Positions 30,230 to 42,605 of a DNA stretch of 64,000 nt are shown piece by piece. Position numbers and translations under genes: made by a program. The stretch lies in NCBI RefSeq assembly GCF_017491605.1, contig NZ_JAFGYY010000005.1, positions 1 through 64,000 of the forward strand, written 5' to 3'. The first letter of the stretch is position 1. Every line of letters starts with the position of its first letter. A model generated the notes under the pieces. The model was not told where the DNA came from and did no database searches. It saw nothing but the letters and a program-made list of their open reading frames with translations. Source of the stretch: Pseudomonas sp. 30_B (GTDB taxonomy: Bacteria > Pseudomonadota > Gammaproteobacteria > Pseudomonadales > Pseudomonadaceae).

Positions 30230-30535
30230 GTAGGAGCGGATTCATCCGCGATGCTCTTGCGCGGTGCCGAGGCCGATCGCGGACGGAGTCCGCTCCTACG
30301 CACATCCACGCCCGGCATCCACCTGTAGGAGCGAGCTTGCTCACGAACCGCTTTTGCTCTCGTAGGAGCGGATTCATCCGCGATGCTTTCGCACGGCGGC
30401 GGGGATGATCGCGGACGGAGTCCGCTCCTACGCACATCCACGCCCGGCGTCCACCTGTAGGAGCGAGCTTGCTCGCGAACAGAGTGAACCGGCGGTGACG
30501 GAGCTGGGCGGGTTCGCGAGCAAGCTCGCTCCTAC
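30230..30535. repeat. REP array containing a 132-bp tandem duplication
   Basis: Units of type GTAGGAGCGGATTCATCC...GGAGTCCGCTCCTAC occur at 30230-30299 and 30362-30431, each followed by the linker GCACATCCACGCCCGGC and a GTAGGAGCGAGCTTGC unit (30325 and 30457). The last unit closes with its inverted partner at 30535. The exact 132-base offset of every landmark shows a recent tandem duplication. Confidence 0.9.
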
Positions 30536-30543
30536 AAAAGACG

Positions 30544-31134
30544 TCAGGCGACGAAATCGCCCTGCAACTGCTCCAGCAGCACCTGGATGCGCGCCAGGCG
30601 CACGGTAGGGTCGTCCATCTCCAGTAGCACCTGCTTCTGGTCGCGCTCGAAGGGCAGCAGGTAGGCGAGCTGGCAGGCCAGTTCCTGCTGGCCGTTGACC
30701 TCCCCGCCCATCTCCAGCGCGGAGACCATCGGGTGCATGGACAGCGCCTCCAGCAGCGCGGCGAGGTCTTCATGTTCCTTGGTCAGAGGCTGGTCGGGCT
30801 GTTCGTCCAGCCACTCCACCTCGGCCACGGTCAGCTGGTCCGGCTGCACGTTGGCGGAGAGCACGCGGAAGCGCCGTCCGCCTTCGACACGAATCCCCAG
30901 CAAACCGTTCGGGCGCTGCTGCCAATCACGGATCAGCGCCTCGCAGCCCACCAGGCTGTAGCGCTCCGGCGCATCGCCGACTTCCTCGCCCTCGACGATG
31001 GCCACCACGCCGAACCCGCCGTTCTGCTTCATGCAGCGGCCGATCATGTCCAGGTAGCGCGCCTCGAATATCTGCAGGTCAAGGCGGCAGCCGGGAAACA
31101 GCACGGTGTTGAGCGGGAACAGCGGGAAACTCAT
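30544..31134 (-). CDS. LON substrate-binding-domain protein
   Basis: A 196-residue protein consisting of the N-terminal LON domain alone: FPLFPLNTVLFPGCRLDLQIFEARYLDMI, GFGVVAIVEGEEVG and GLLGIRVEGGRRFRV. It lacks the AAA+ and protease domains of Lon. ATG 31134 has GGAG five bases upstream and is preferred over GTG 31140. It lies 18 bases downstream of lrgB and may be co-transcribed. Function is unknown beyond a likely protein-binding role. Confidence 0.9.
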   Translation of the reverse strand: MSFPLFPLNTVLFPGCRLDLQIFEARYLDMIGRCMKQNGGFGVVAIVEGEEVGDAPERYSLVGCEALIRDWQQRPNGLLGIRVEGGRRFRVLSANVQPDQLTVAEVEWLDEQPDQPLTKEHEDLAALLEALSMHPMVSALEMGGEVNGQQELACQLAYLLPFERDQKQVLLEMDDPTVRLARIQVLLEQLQGDFVA

Positions 31135-31152
31135 GGACACTCCAATCTCTCG

Positions 31153-31866
31153 TCAGGCGATCAGCGCTACCGCCAACGGTAGCAGCACTGCGGTGGCGAC
31201 GCCCATCAGGCTCATCGCCAGGGCGGCGAAGGCGCCGCACTCCTCACCTTCCTGCAGGGCGCGGGAGGTACCCACGGCGTGGGCGGTCATGCCCAGCGCC
31301 ATGCCCTGCGCAGCCGGGTGATGGACGCCCACGCGGCGCAGCAGTTCCGGGCCGAGGATGGCGCCGAGCACGCCGGTGATCAGCACGAACACCGCTGCCA
31401 GTGCCGCCACGCCGCCGATCTGGCTGGCCACCAGCATGGCAATCGGCGAGGTCACCGACTTGGGCGCCAGGCTCATCAACAGCTCGTGGTCGACGCCGAA
31501 CAACCAGCCCAGACCGATGCCCAGCCCAGTGGCGAACAGGCCGGCCACCACCAGAGTGATCAGGGTCGGCCAGAACAACTGGCGAATGCGCTTGAGGTTG
31601 AGGAACAGCGGCACCGCCAGCGCCACGGTGGCGGGGCCAAGGAGGATGGTCAGCACTTTGGCGCTGGTGCTGTATTCGGCATAGTCGATACCGCAGGCCA
31701 GCAGCACGCCGATCACGATCAGCATCGACACCAGCACCGGCTGCAGGAACACCCAGCGCGTACGCTCGTAGGCAGCCAGCGCCAGCTGGTAGGCACCCAG
31801 GGTAACGCCGACGCAGAACAGCGGATGATGAATGACGGAGGAAACCGCGCCGTGCCAGTCGAACAT
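31153..31866 (-). CDS. lrgB: LrgB/CidB-family membrane protein
   Basis: A 237-residue multispanning protein of the LrgB family: YERTRWVFLQPVLVSMLIVIG, LLGPATVALAVPLFLN and the C-terminal GMTAHAVGTSRALQEGEECGAFAALAMSLMG. These proteins act with LrgA in holin/antiholin-like control of lysis or in pyruvate and glycolate export in other bacteria. The start overlaps the lrgA stop by one base, so the two are coupled. Confidence 0.9.
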   Translation of the reverse strand: MFDWHGAVSSVIHHPLFCVGVTLGAYQLALAAYERTRWVFLQPVLVSMLIVIGVLLACGIDYAEYSTSAKVLTILLGPATVALAVPLFLNLKRIRQLFWPTLITLVVAGLFATGLGIGLGWLFGVDHELLMSLAPKSVTSPIAMLVASQIGGVAALAAVFVLITGVLGAILGPELLRRVGVHHPAAQGMALGMTAHAVGTSRALQEGEECGAFAALAMSLMGVATAVLLPLAVALIA

Positions 31867-32228
31867 CAGGCGCTCTCCTTCTGCTTGCGCTGGCGGTCGA
31901 TGAGCTTCTGCATCAGCCAGCCGGCGAACACGAAGGACACCAGGAGCGACAGAGCAAGCGCCCCTGCCATGGCCCAGAAGTCCGCGGCAATCTGCTTCGC
32001 ATAGGCCATCACTCCGACCGCTGCCGGCACCAGCAGCAGCGGCAGGTAGCGCAGCAGCGAGGAGGCCGCCTCGTTCACCGGCTTGCTCACCTCGCCGTTC
32101 CACACCAGGAAGGCGAACAGCAGCACCAGCCCAATGATGGGGCCGGGAATCATGTGCAGGATGAGAGCATTCAGACCCGTGCCGAGCAGTTGGAACAGCA
32201 CCAGCCAGGTCAGGCCGCGTAACAGCAT
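31866..32228 (-). CDS. lrgA: LrgA/CidA-family holin-like protein
   Basis: A 120-residue, four-helix membrane protein (LTWLVLFQLLGTGLNALIL, PGPIIGLVLLFAFLVW, LLLVPAAVGVMAYA) ending in a basic tail DRQRKQKESA, typical of LrgA/CidA. ATG 32228 has GGAGATG upstream. It pairs with lrgB. The pair is divergent from the phaJ4-like gene, matching the PAO1 PA4013-PA4015 order. Confidence 0.88.
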   Translation of the reverse strand: MLLRGLTWLVLFQLLGTGLNALILHMIPGPIIGLVLLFAFLVWNGEVSKPVNEAASSLLRYLPLLLVPAAVGVMAYAKQIAADFWAMAGALALSLLVSFVFAGWLMQKLIDRQRKQKESA

Positions 32229-32413
32229 GGGGACATCTCCAGCGCAAGGAAGCGCCATTATGCCCAGCCGGGCGGCGCTATGGCACGGCATTCGCCCAAA
32301 GCATGAATCGCCAAGTGTGCTTGACCATCCCCGGTGCCCATGCTGATCTACGGGCTGCTTTACGACCTGCTGGACGCACCAAGAGAAGAAAAAACGCATT
32401 CCCCGGAGGAAAC

Positions 32414-32869
32414 ATGGCATTCGTACCTGTAAGCGCACTGAAGGACTACATCGGCAAGGACCTGGGCCACTCGCAATGGATCACCATCGATCAGGAGCGC
32501 ATCAACCAGTTCGCCGAATGCACCGAGGACCACCAGTTCATCCACGTCGACCCGGAAAAAGCGAAGAAGACGCCGTTCGGCGGCACCATCGCCCATGGTT
32601 TCCTCTCCCTGTCGCTGATCCCCAAGCTCTGCGAAGGGCTGCTGGTGATGCCGGAGAACCCCAAGATGGTGGTCAACTACGGCCTCGACAGCGTTCGATT
32701 CATCCAGCCCGTGCCGGTCAACTCCCGCGTACGCCTGCAAGTGACCATCAGCGACATCACCGAGAAGAACCCCGGCCAATGGCTGATCAAGGCCCGCTGC
32801 ACCCTGGAGATCGACGGCCAGGCCAAGCCCGCCTACATCGCCGAATCCCTGAGCCTGTGCTTCGTCTGA
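32414..32869 (+). CDS. phaJ4: MaoC-like (R)-specific enoyl-CoA hydratase, PhaJ4-like
   Basis: A 151-residue hot-dog-fold hydratase. The catalytic Asp/His region reads FAECTEDHQFIHVDPEKAKKTPFGGTIAHGFLSL (reported in two overlapping parts of the family motif), and the C-terminus PAYIAESLSLCFV fits P. aeruginosa PhaJ4 as I remember it. It would supply (R)-3-hydroxyacyl-CoA from beta-oxidation for polyhydroxyalkanoate synthesis, though no pha synthase is nearby. GGAGGAAAC precedes ATG 32414. Confidence 0.9.
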   Translation: MAFVPVSALKDYIGKDLGHSQWITIDQERINQFAECTEDHQFIHVDPEKAKKTPFGGTIAHGFLSLSLIPKLCEGLLVMPENPKMVVNYGLDSVRFIQPVPVNSRVRLQVTISDITEKNPGQWLIKARCTLEIDGQAKPAYIAESLSLCFV

Positions 32870-32949
32870 AACATTCCCTGACGGTTATGGATTAGACTGT
32901 CGGAGGCCGCAGGTTCGCGCGGCCTCCGGCAACTCACAAGGACAGTCCC

Positions 32950-33162
32950 ATGACCGAAAAACGCATTCTCCCCGCCTTCCTGCTCTGCTTCTTCCTCGGC
33001 ACCTTCGGCGCCCACCGTTTCTATGTGGGCAAGATCGGCACCGGCATCCTGCAGATCCTCACCCTGGGCGGCCTGGGCATCTGGACGCTGGTCGATTTCA
33101 TCATGATCATCGTCGGTGCCTTCAAGGACAAGGAAGGCAACAAGCTCACCCAGTGGACCTGA
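32950..33162 (+). CDS. TM2-domain membrane protein
   Basis: A 70-residue protein with two transmembrane helices (ILPAFLLCFFLGTFGAHRFYVG and LGIWTLVDFIMIIVGAF) joined by the TM2 signature GxxGxHRFYxGKxxxGILQ, ending in KDKEGNKLTQW. Function unknown. A strong terminator follows 14 bases after the stop. Confidence 0.9.
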   Translation: MTEKRILPAFLLCFFLGTFGAHRFYVGKIGTGILQILTLGGLGIWTLVDFIMIIVGAFKDKEGNKLTQWT

Positions 33163-33175
33163 TCGAGAGCCACTG

Positions 33176-33203
33176 AAAAAAGCCCGCGCCCGCGGGCTTT
33201 TTT
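33176..33203 (+). terminator. Intrinsic terminator, works in either direction
   Basis: AAAAAAGCCCGCG-CC-CGCGGGCTTTTTT: a 7-bp GC stem flanked by six A and six T, directly after the TM2 gene. Confidence 0.93.
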
Positions 33204-33247
33204 ACGTCCACACTGAAACCGCGCCCCACCGCAATTCGAGACCTCCC

Positions 33248-34966
33248 ATGCCTCGCCACCTCCTGCCCCTCGGCCTCGCCCTGCTCCTTGCTGCCTGCGG
33301 CGAAGGCGAACCCCTGACGCCGCCCGACGGCCGCCTGCCCGATGGCGCGCGCTATCGTGGCGATCTGGTGAACGGCCAGTTACAGGGAAAAGGCCGCCTG
33401 GATTACCCCAACGGCGCCTGGTACGACGGCGAGTTCGACAAGGGCCTGCAAAGCGGCCTGGGCAAATGGCACGGCGGTGACGGCTCGACCTACGTCGGCG
33501 GCTTCCGCGAGGGTCTGTTCGATGGCCGGGGGCACCTGCAATTTGCCGACGGCAGCGACTACGAGGGCCAGTTCAGGAAGGGCGAGTTCGACGGCGAAGG
33601 CCGCCTGACACAGGGCAAGACCCGCTACAGCGGCGGCTTCCGCAAGGGCCGCTACGACGGCGCCGGCACCCTCGAACTGCCCGACGGCACCCGCCACCAG
33701 GGTTGGTTCGCAAGCGGCGAAGCCAACGGCGAAGGCGCACGCGTGGACAGCCTCGGCAACCAGTACACCGGGCAGTTCAAGAACGGCACGCTCAACGGCA
33801 AGGGCACCTTCCGCGACGATGCCGGCGACCACTACAGCGGCGAATTCCGCAACGACCAGTTCGACGGCAAGGGGCGCTTCGAGAACCTCGCCGGCGACGT
33901 CTGGCTTGGCACCTTCAAGGAAGGTTCGCTGGATGGCGAAGGCGAGTTCCTCGGCAGTGACGGCAGCCGCTACCAGGGCGGGTTCCGCCAGTGGCGCTTC
34001 GACGGCAAGGGCACCCTCAGCCAGGCCGACGGACAGGTCTACCGCGGCGGCTTCGCCCGTGGCGAATACGCGGGCGAAGGCTCCCTCACCCGCAGCGATG
34101 GCAGCGTCCAGCGCGGCAGCTGGAGCGGCGGCCAGCGTATCCGCGACGAGCGCGGCACATTGCTGCCCAATGCTCTGGAAATCGGTCTGCTGGAACAGGG
34201 TCTGCTGCTGAACAAGGCGCTGGCGACCATTCCGCCGTCCACACCGGCCATCGAGCTCTACGGCCTGAGCCTGGGGGGCGACGGCAAGCAGAGCGTCTTC
34301 CTGCGCGAGGCCGACTATGTCGCCAACCTGCTGAGCAAGCGATTCGGCGCCCAGGGCATAGTGACCCTGGTGAACCACCGCGACCACCTCACCGATCGGC
34401 CGATGGCCACCCGCGAAAGCCTGACCCGCACCCTGCGCACCCTGGCCGAGCGCAGCGGGCCGGAGGACCTGATCTTCATCTACCTGACCAGCCACGGCTC
34501 CAGCGACCACCAGCTGGTGCTGGACATGCCCGGCCTCAAGCTCAACGACTTGCCGGCCAGCGAACTGGCCACCCTGCTGGCGCCCTTGAAGGACCGCTAC
34601 AAGGTGCTGGTGATCTCGGCCTGCTACAGCGGCGGCTTCATCCCTGCGCTCAAGGATGACAAGACGCTGATCATGACCGCAGCCCGCGCCGACCGCGTAT
34701 CCTTCGGCTGCTCCGAAGAAGCCGACTTCACCTACTTTGGTGACGCGCTGTTCGCCAAGGCCTTCCAACAGACGGACGACCTCAAGGAAGCCTTCGCGAT
34801 GGCCAGCGACACGGTCGCCCGGCGCGAGAAGGAGGAACAGTTCGAAGCGTCGGAACCGCAACTTTGGGCGCCGCCGGCGGTTCTAAACCATTGGAAGGCC
34901 CTGCGCGCGCAGCAGCGGCGTGGGCCACTGGATGCCAAGAGCGTCGCCGTACAGGCAAAACAATAG
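33248..34966 (+). CDS. MORN-repeat lipoprotein with C-terminal C13/caspase-like protease domain
   Basis: A 572-residue protein. The signal ends in lipobox LLLAACG (lipidated Cys about residue 17), indicating membrane anchoring. Residues about 35-300 are eleven or twelve MORN repeats (YxGxFxxGxxxGKGxL pattern). The C-terminal domain (about 320-540) is a caspase-hemoglobinase fold of the C13 type with a likely catalytic dyad His416 in [10 protein letters not shown] and Cys459 in [10 protein letters not shown]. Gene order fits PAO1 PA4016. The substrate is unknown. Caspase-like proteases in bacteria can act in regulated cell death; that role here is speculation. Confidence 0.85.
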   Translation: MPRHLLPLGLALLLAACGEGEPLTPPDGRLPDGARYRGDLVNGQLQGKGRLDYPNGAWYDGEFDKGLQSGLGKWHGGDGSTYVGGFREGLFDGRGHLQFADGSDYEGQFRKGEFDGEGRLTQGKTRYSGGFRKGRYDGAGTLELPDGTRHQGWFASGEANGEGARVDSLGNQYTGQFKNGTLNGKGTFRDDAGDHYSGEFRNDQFDGKGRFENLAGDVWLGTFKEGSLDGEGEFLGSDGSRYQGGFRQWRFDGKGTLSQADGQVYRGGFARGEYAGEGSLTRSDGSVQRGSWSGGQRIRDERGTLLPNALEIGLLEQGLLLNKALATIPPSTPAIELYGLSLGGDGKQSVFLREADYVANLLSKRFGAQGIVTLVNHRDHLTDRPMATRESLTRTLRTLAERSGPEDLIFIYLTSHGSSDHQLVLDMPGLKLNDLPASELATLLAPLKDRYKVLVISACYSGGFIPALKDDKTLIMTAARADRVSFGCSEEADFTYFGDALFAKAFQQTDDLKEAFAMASDTVARREKEEQFEASEPQLWAPPAVLNHWKALRAQQRRGPLDAKSVAVQAKQ

Positions 34967-35007
34967 GCCGGCAACTAAGCTTGTCAGTGTGTCAGGGAGA
35001 AACACAG

Positions 35008-35649
35008 ATGTACTCAACACCGACGAATATCCTGCTTGCCGGAGCGACCGGTCTTACAGGTGAACACCTGCTCGACCGCATGCTCAACGAGCCCACCGTC
35101 AAGCGCGTGCTGGCTCCCACCCGACGGAAGCTGGCCGAACACCCGCGCCTGAAGAACCCCATCGGCCCGCTGGCCGAACTGATTCCGGACCTGACCGGAC
35201 CGGTGGATACCGTGTTCTGCTGCCTGGGCACCACCATCAAGGAAGCCGGCTCCGAAGAGGCCTTCCGCGCCATCGATTTCGACCTGCCGCTGGCGCTCGG
35301 CGCACGCGGCCTGGAGCTGGGCGCACGGCACTATGTGGTGATCAGCGCGCTGGGCGCCGACAGCAAATCGTCGATCTTCTACAGCCGGATCAAGGGCGAA
35401 CTGGAAGACGCCCTGCGCCAGCAAGGCTGGCCGCAGCTGACCATCGCCCGCCCTTCGCTGCTGCTGGGCCAGCGTGAAGACGTCCGTCTGGCCGAACTGC
35501 TCGCCGCCCCCTTCGCCCGCATCCTGCCGGGCAAGCTGCACGGCATCGAAGCCTGCGCCCTGGCCCGTGCGCTCTGGCGCCTGGCGCTGGAAACCGGCAA
35601 GGGCACCCGCGTCGTCGAGTCGGACGAACTGCGCCGGCTGGGCAAGTAA
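35008..35649 (+). CDS. NAD(P)-binding Rossmann-fold oxidoreductase (HTATIP2/atypical SDR-like)
   Basis: A 213-residue protein with a Rossmann start [20 protein letters not shown], then [47 protein letters not shown] (an atypical YxxxK pair) and [11 protein letters not shown]. This is the NmrA/HTATIP2-type short-chain dehydrogenase family. The substrate is not evident. ATG 35008 has GGGAGA upstream. It follows the MORN protease gene by 41 bases and may be co-transcribed with it. Confidence 0.85.
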   Translation: MYSTPTNILLAGATGLTGEHLLDRMLNEPTVKRVLAPTRRKLAEHPRLKNPIGPLAELIPDLTGPVDTVFCCLGTTIKEAGSEEAFRAIDFDLPLALGARGLELGARHYVVISALGADSKSSIFYSRIKGELEDALRQQGWPQLTIARPSLLLGQREDVRLAELLAAPFARILPGKLHGIEACALARALWRLALETGKGTRVVESDELRRLGK

Positions 35650-35662
35650 TCCACCGTCGATC

Positions 35663-35809
35663 ATCGCGGACAGAGTCCGCTCCTACGGGGCACTGCGCCA
35701 TCGCCTTCCGCACGAACGCAGAACGCTTTTCGTAGGAGCGAGCTTGCTCGCGAACCGCCTACCTGTGCAGCCGCCGGCAAACACCGTTCGCGAGCAAGCT
35801 CGCTCCTAC
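35663..35809. repeat. REP elements
   Basis: A single ATCGCGGACAGAGTCCGC...TAC unit at 35663-35686 is followed by a paired GTAGGAGCGAGCTTGC palindrome at 35732-35809. They separate convergent genes. Confidence 0.88.
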
Positions 35810-35835
35810 AGGTATCGGTCCGGCGATTTCCGCCG

Positions 35836-36129
35836 TCAGTTCCCGCCACGCACCTGCAGGCCGACGCCCAGCTCCGCGGCAATCGAGAACGGCAGCAGCA
35901 GCGTATCCAGGAACGCGCTGCCCGGCAGGTCGAAGCCCGGATAGGCCGGCGCCTCGGCGCCGAAGCGGTCCATCGGGCAGCAGCCGTCATTGAGCGAATA
36001 CCAGTCCAACCGGGTGCCGGCATAGATCAGCGGCGCGCCTGGCTTGCTGGCATTGAGGGTCTTCACGGTGGCGCAGCCGCCCAGTTGCAGCAGCAACAGG
36101 GCGGCGAGGAGCTTATTCGTCACTGACAA
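35836..36129 (-). CDS. YceK/YidQ-family (DUF1375) lipoprotein
   Basis: A small lipoprotein with signal helix [18 protein letters not shown] (lipobox LGGC) and the family pattern [11 protein letters not shown] ... [25 protein letters not shown]. No ATG is present: TTG 36129 or GTG 36123 must serve, and both overlap the end of ubiX. Last gene of an mpl-ubiX-lipoprotein run. Function unknown; related proteins are outer-membrane lipoproteins. Confidence 0.8.
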   Translation of the reverse strand: MSVTNKLLAALLLLQLGGCATVKTLNASKPGAPLIYAGTRLDWYSLNDGCCPMDRFGAEAPAYPGFDLPGSAFLDTLLLPFSIAAELGVGLQVRGGN

Positions 36130-36742
36130 GATGATGTTCGCCCCAGCGCGGCAGCATGTCCTGGGGGATGCCCAGTTGATTGAGGATGCGCGCGACGACG
36201 AAGTCGATCAGGTCATCCACCGTCTGCGGCTGGTGATAGAAGCCCGGCGCGGCGGGCAGGATCACCGCGCCCAGGTTGGACAGCTTGAGCATGTTCTCCA
36301 GGTGGATGCTGGAGAACGGCGCCTCGCGCGGCACCAGGATCAGCTGGCGACGCTCCTTCAGCGCCACGTCGGCGGCACGTTCGATCAGGTTGTTGCAGGC
36401 GCCGGTGGCGATGGCCGAGAGCGTCCCCGTCGAGCAGGGCACCACCACCATCGCGCTGGGCGCACCGGAGCCGGAGGCTACCGGGGCCATCCAGTCTTCC
36501 TTGCCGTATACGCGAATCTGCCCAGGGGCGGCGCCGGTGTATTCGCTCAGGAAAGCCTGCATCGCCTGCGGCTTGCTGGGCAGGGTCACGTCGGTCTCGG
36601 TGGCCACGACCAGTTGTGCAGCCTTGGAGATCAGGAAGTGCACCTCGCGGTCTTCCTGCACCAGGCAGTCGAGCAGGCGCAGGCCGTACTGGGCGCCGGA
36701 GGCGCCGGTCATGGCGAGGGTGACGCGTTCGGCTCCGGCCAT
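36113..36742 (-). CDS. ubiX: Flavin prenyltransferase UbiX
   Basis: A 209-residue enzyme that makes prenylated FMN, the cofactor of UbiD-type decarboxylases in ubiquinone synthesis. [20 protein letters not shown] is the FMN-binding start, with [17 protein letters not shown] and [21 protein letters not shown] following. ATG 36742 lies three bases after the mpl stop, with GGAGGG just upstream inside mpl, showing translational coupling. Confidence 0.94.
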   Translation of the reverse strand: MAGAERVTLAMTGASGAQYGLRLLDCLVQEDREVHFLISKAAQLVVATETDVTLPSKPQAMQAFLSEYTGAAPGQIRVYGKEDWMAPVASGSGAPSAMVVVPCSTGTLSAIATGACNNLIERAADVALKERRQLILVPREAPFSSIHLENMLKLSNLGAVILPAAPGFYHQPQTVDDLIDFVVARILNQLGIPQDMLPRWGEHHLVSDE

Positions 36743-36744
36743 GT

Positions 36745-38097
36745 TCAGCCCTCCAGCGCCTGGGCCAGCTTGCCGTGCAGGCCGCCAAAGCCACCGTTGC
36801 TCATGATCACCACCTGGGTGCCCGGCGTGGCGATGGCCTTCACGCCCGCGATGATGGCTTCCAGCGAATCGCAAACCTGCGTGGGCACAGTGGAGCTGGC
36901 CACGGTGGCGGTCAGGTCCCAGCCGAGGTTCGGCGGCGCGTACCAGAACACCTTGTCGGCCTGCACCACGGACTCCGGCAGGCCGTCGCGGTGTGCGCCA
37001 AGCTTCATGGAGTTGGAGCGCGGCTCGACCACGGCGATCACCGGCGCATCGCCGACGCGCTTGCGCAGGCCGTCGAGGGTGGTGGCGATGGCGGTCGGGT
37101 GGTGGGCGAAGTCGTCATAGATCGTGACGCCCTTGACCTCGGCGACCTTCTCCATGCGCCGCTTGACGCTCTTGAAGGCCGACAGCGCGGCGCAGCCCAG
37201 CTCCGGTACCACACCGACATGGCGAGCTGCGGCGAGGCAGGCCAGGGCGTTGGCGACGTTGTGCTGGCCGGTCAGTTCCCAGTCCACGGTGCCCTGCACC
37301 TGGCCGTCGAACAGCACCTCGAAGCGCGAGCCGTCCTCGCTGAGCAGGCGCGCCTGCCACTGGCCGCCTTCGCCGGTGGTTTGCACCGGGGTCCAGCAGC
37401 CCATGTCGATCACGCGCTTGAGCGCGGTTTCGGCAGTGGGATGGATGATCAGGCCTTCGCCGGGGATGGTCCGCACCAGGTGGTGGAACTGCCGCTCGAT
37501 GGCGGCGAGGTCAGGGAAGATGTCCGCGTGGTCGAATTCCAGGTTGTTCAGGATCGCCGTGCGTGGGTGGTAGTGGACGAACTTGGAGCGCTTGTCGAAG
37601 AAGGCGCTGTCGTACTCGTCGGCCTCGACCACGAAGAACGGGGTGCCGCCCAGGCGCGCGGAGACGCCGAAGTTCTGCGGCACGCCGCCGATCAGGAAGC
37701 CCGGACTCATGCCGGCATGTTCCAGCACCCAGGCCATCATGCTGCTGGTGGTGGTCTTGCCATGGGTGCCGGCGGCGGCCAGGACCCAGCGGCCCTGCAG
37801 CACGTGGTCGGCCAGCCACTGCGGGCCGGAGACATAGGGCAGGCCCTTGTTCAGCACGTATTCCACCGCCGGGTTGCCGCGCGACAGCGCGTTGCCGACC
37901 ACTACCAGGTCCGGCGCCGGCTCCAGGTGCGCGGGGTCGTAGCCCTGCATCAGCTCGATCCCCTGGGCTTGCAGTTGGGTACTCATCGGCGGATAGACGT
38001 TGGCGTCGGAACCGGTCACGCGGTGGCCAAGCTCCTTGGCCAGGACGGCCAGCGACCCCATGAAGGTGCCGCAGATGCCGAGGATGTGGATATGCAT
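36745..38097 (-). CDS. mpl: UDP-N-acetylmuramate:tripeptide ligase Mpl (murein recycling)
   Basis: A 450-residue Mur-ligase-family enzyme that attaches recycled L-Ala-D-Glu-mDAP to UDP-MurNAc. [19 protein letters not shown] is the N-terminal Rossmann motif, [13 protein letters not shown] the ATP-binding loop, and [17 protein letters not shown] and [11 protein letters not shown] carry metal and substrate residues. Length and motifs distinguish it from MurC. ATG 38097 has AGGAG five bases upstream. First of the mpl-ubiX run. Confidence 0.95.
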   Translation of the reverse strand: MHIHILGICGTFMGSLAVLAKELGHRVTGSDANVYPPMSTQLQAQGIELMQGYDPAHLEPAPDLVVVGNALSRGNPAVEYVLNKGLPYVSGPQWLADHVLQGRWVLAAAGTHGKTTTSSMMAWVLEHAGMSPGFLIGGVPQNFGVSARLGGTPFFVVEADEYDSAFFDKRSKFVHYHPRTAILNNLEFDHADIFPDLAAIERQFHHLVRTIPGEGLIIHPTAETALKRVIDMGCWTPVQTTGEGGQWQARLLSEDGSRFEVLFDGQVQGTVDWELTGQHNVANALACLAAARHVGVVPELGCAALSAFKSVKRRMEKVAEVKGVTIYDDFAHHPTAIATTLDGLRKRVGDAPVIAVVEPRSNSMKLGAHRDGLPESVVQADKVFWYAPPNLGWDLTATVASSTVPTQVCDSLEAIIAGVKAIATPGTQVVIMSNGGFGGLHGKLAQALEG

Positions 38098-38247
38098 GCA
38101 GACTCCTGCAATCAAGCCTTTGAAGGCGCTTCGAATGGGCGGCAGAGTAGCACAGCGCGCCCCCGCGCGGCCCGCCGCCGGGGCATCAGACGACGAGGTG
38201 GGGAGGCGGTTCCCGGTGGGCGGGGAATGTTGTCACGGGAACGAACC
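38098..38247. other. Gene-free leader region upstream of mpl
   Basis: I see no coding frame, clear promoter or repeat in these 150 bases. The next 300 bases toward eatR consist of the repeats listed separately. Confidence 0.6.
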
Positions 38248-38374
38248 GTAGGGTGTACAACCGTTCGCGGTTGTACGCCGATACACCGTTGTTTGCCGCC
38301 AGCGCCTGGTTGAGCCCGGAGCACCCTGCGATCAAGGTCAAACGGCGTATAACGTCGAACGTTATACGCCCTAC
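38248..38374. repeat. 127-bp bipartite palindromic repeat, copy 2
   Basis: Begins GTAGGGTGTACAACCG and ends GTTATACGCCCTAC. It has the same length and order as copy 1 at 5064-5190, with the two palindromic arms conserved and the middle diverged. Confidence 0.8.
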
Positions 38375-38430
38375 GCTCCTTCGGTGAGGGGGCGAAGTCA
38401 GCCGGGGGAATCCACCTCAAGCCTGACATC

Positions 38431-38542
38431 TGTTCGCGAGCAAGCTCGATCCTACGAAGAGCATGTGTGCCGAACCTGTAGGAGCGAGCTTGCTCGCGAA
38501 CCGCATGGCACAAAGCCAATCGCGGACAGAGTCCGCTCCTAC
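38431..38542. repeat. REP cluster between mpl and eatR
   Basis: Three units: an inverted CGCGAGCAAGCTCGATCCTAC (one base off type), a GTAGGAGCGAGCTTGC unit at 38478-38501, and a CGCGGACAGAGTCCGC unit ending at 38542. They end 15 bases past the eatR stop. Confidence 0.85.
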
Positions 38543-38556
38543 GGTGACCGTCCCGT

Positions 38557-40470
<1,914 letters not shown>

Positions 40471-40597
40471 TCTTGTTGTTCTCCGCAATGGGGACGGGGA
40501 GGCAGCCCCGAAGGTCCGTCGCCGTCATGAATCGGCCACGAACCTCGGACAGCATCCTCCACGCGTCCGGGCAATGCAACGCCTGTCCGACCGTCAG

Positions 40598-40656
40598 GTC
40601 ACGACTGTCACGGATACGGGACAAAGTGTCACGACGCACTGTCCCGAGCGTGTCAC
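40598..40656 (+). promoter_or_regulatory. Candidate EatR binding region upstream of exaC
   Basis: The inverted repeat CGGGACA (40617-40623) and TGTCCCG (40640-40646) encloses and is flanked by GTCAC direct repeats near 40598, 40607, 40628 and 40652. It lies 70-120 bp upstream of the sigma-54 promoter, the usual enhancer distance, and immediately upstream of divergent eatR. Confidence 0.6.
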
Positions 40657-40719
40657 AGCGGGCTTTCTGGCATTTCCAGAAAAAAGCCCGAGGCCTAGTG
40701 CGGCGCGGATTGCGCTGGC

Positions 40720-40736
40720 ATGGCCCGGCCCTTGCT
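40720..40736 (+). promoter_or_regulatory. Sigma-54 promoter of exaC
   Basis: ATGGCCCGGCCCTTGCT fits the -24/-12 consensus with GG and GC ten bases apart and a perfect TTGCT. It ends 53 bases before the exaC start, and the neighbouring eatR encodes a sigma-54 activator. Confidence 0.75.
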
Positions 40737-40789
40737 CTACGCTTGATCAACGTCCTCCCCAACAAGCACAAGACCCAGGAGATTCGACC

Positions 40790-42310
<1,521 letters not shown>

Positions 42311-42355
42311 TCCATCCGCCCGGCGCGAGCCGGGCATTCTCTCCAATCGATCTTT

Positions 42356-42382
42356 GCGCGGCCTGCGGGCCGCGCTTTTTTT
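42356..42382 (+). terminator. Intrinsic terminator after exaC
   Basis: GCGCGGCC and GGCCGCGC form an 8-bp stem around TGCG, followed by seven T. This ends the exaC transcript before the AraC gene, so eat-eutBC must be transcribed separately. Confidence 0.92.
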
Positions 42383-42417
42383 ATGTCCGGGGAAAAGCTA
42401 TCGGCGAGCTGCTTTTC

Positions 42418-42595
42418 GTAGGAGCGGACTCCGTCCGCGATAGGTTCGCGACGTGCCGGATGTCATCGCGGACGGAGTCCGCTCCTACGCAGGGTTCGGA
42501 TACCGAGCAAAACCTGTAGGAGCGAGCTTGCTCGCGAACCCGCCCAGCATCGAAGTCGCCGGGAAAACCCCGTTCGCGAGCAAGCTCGCTCCTAC
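42418..42595. repeat. Two paired REP palindromes
   Basis: A GTAGGAGCGGACTCCGTCC pair spans 42418-42488 and a GTAGGAGCGAGCTTGC pair spans 42516-42595. They fill the gap between convergent exaC and the AraC-family gene. Confidence 0.9.
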
Positions 42596-42605
42596 GAAAA
42601 GCCGG

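Noticed and set aside
30230..30535. CRISPR-like array of regularly spaced repeats
   Set aside because: The repeats are palindromic REP units of alternating type in a 132-bp duplication; spacers are not unique and there are no cas genes.
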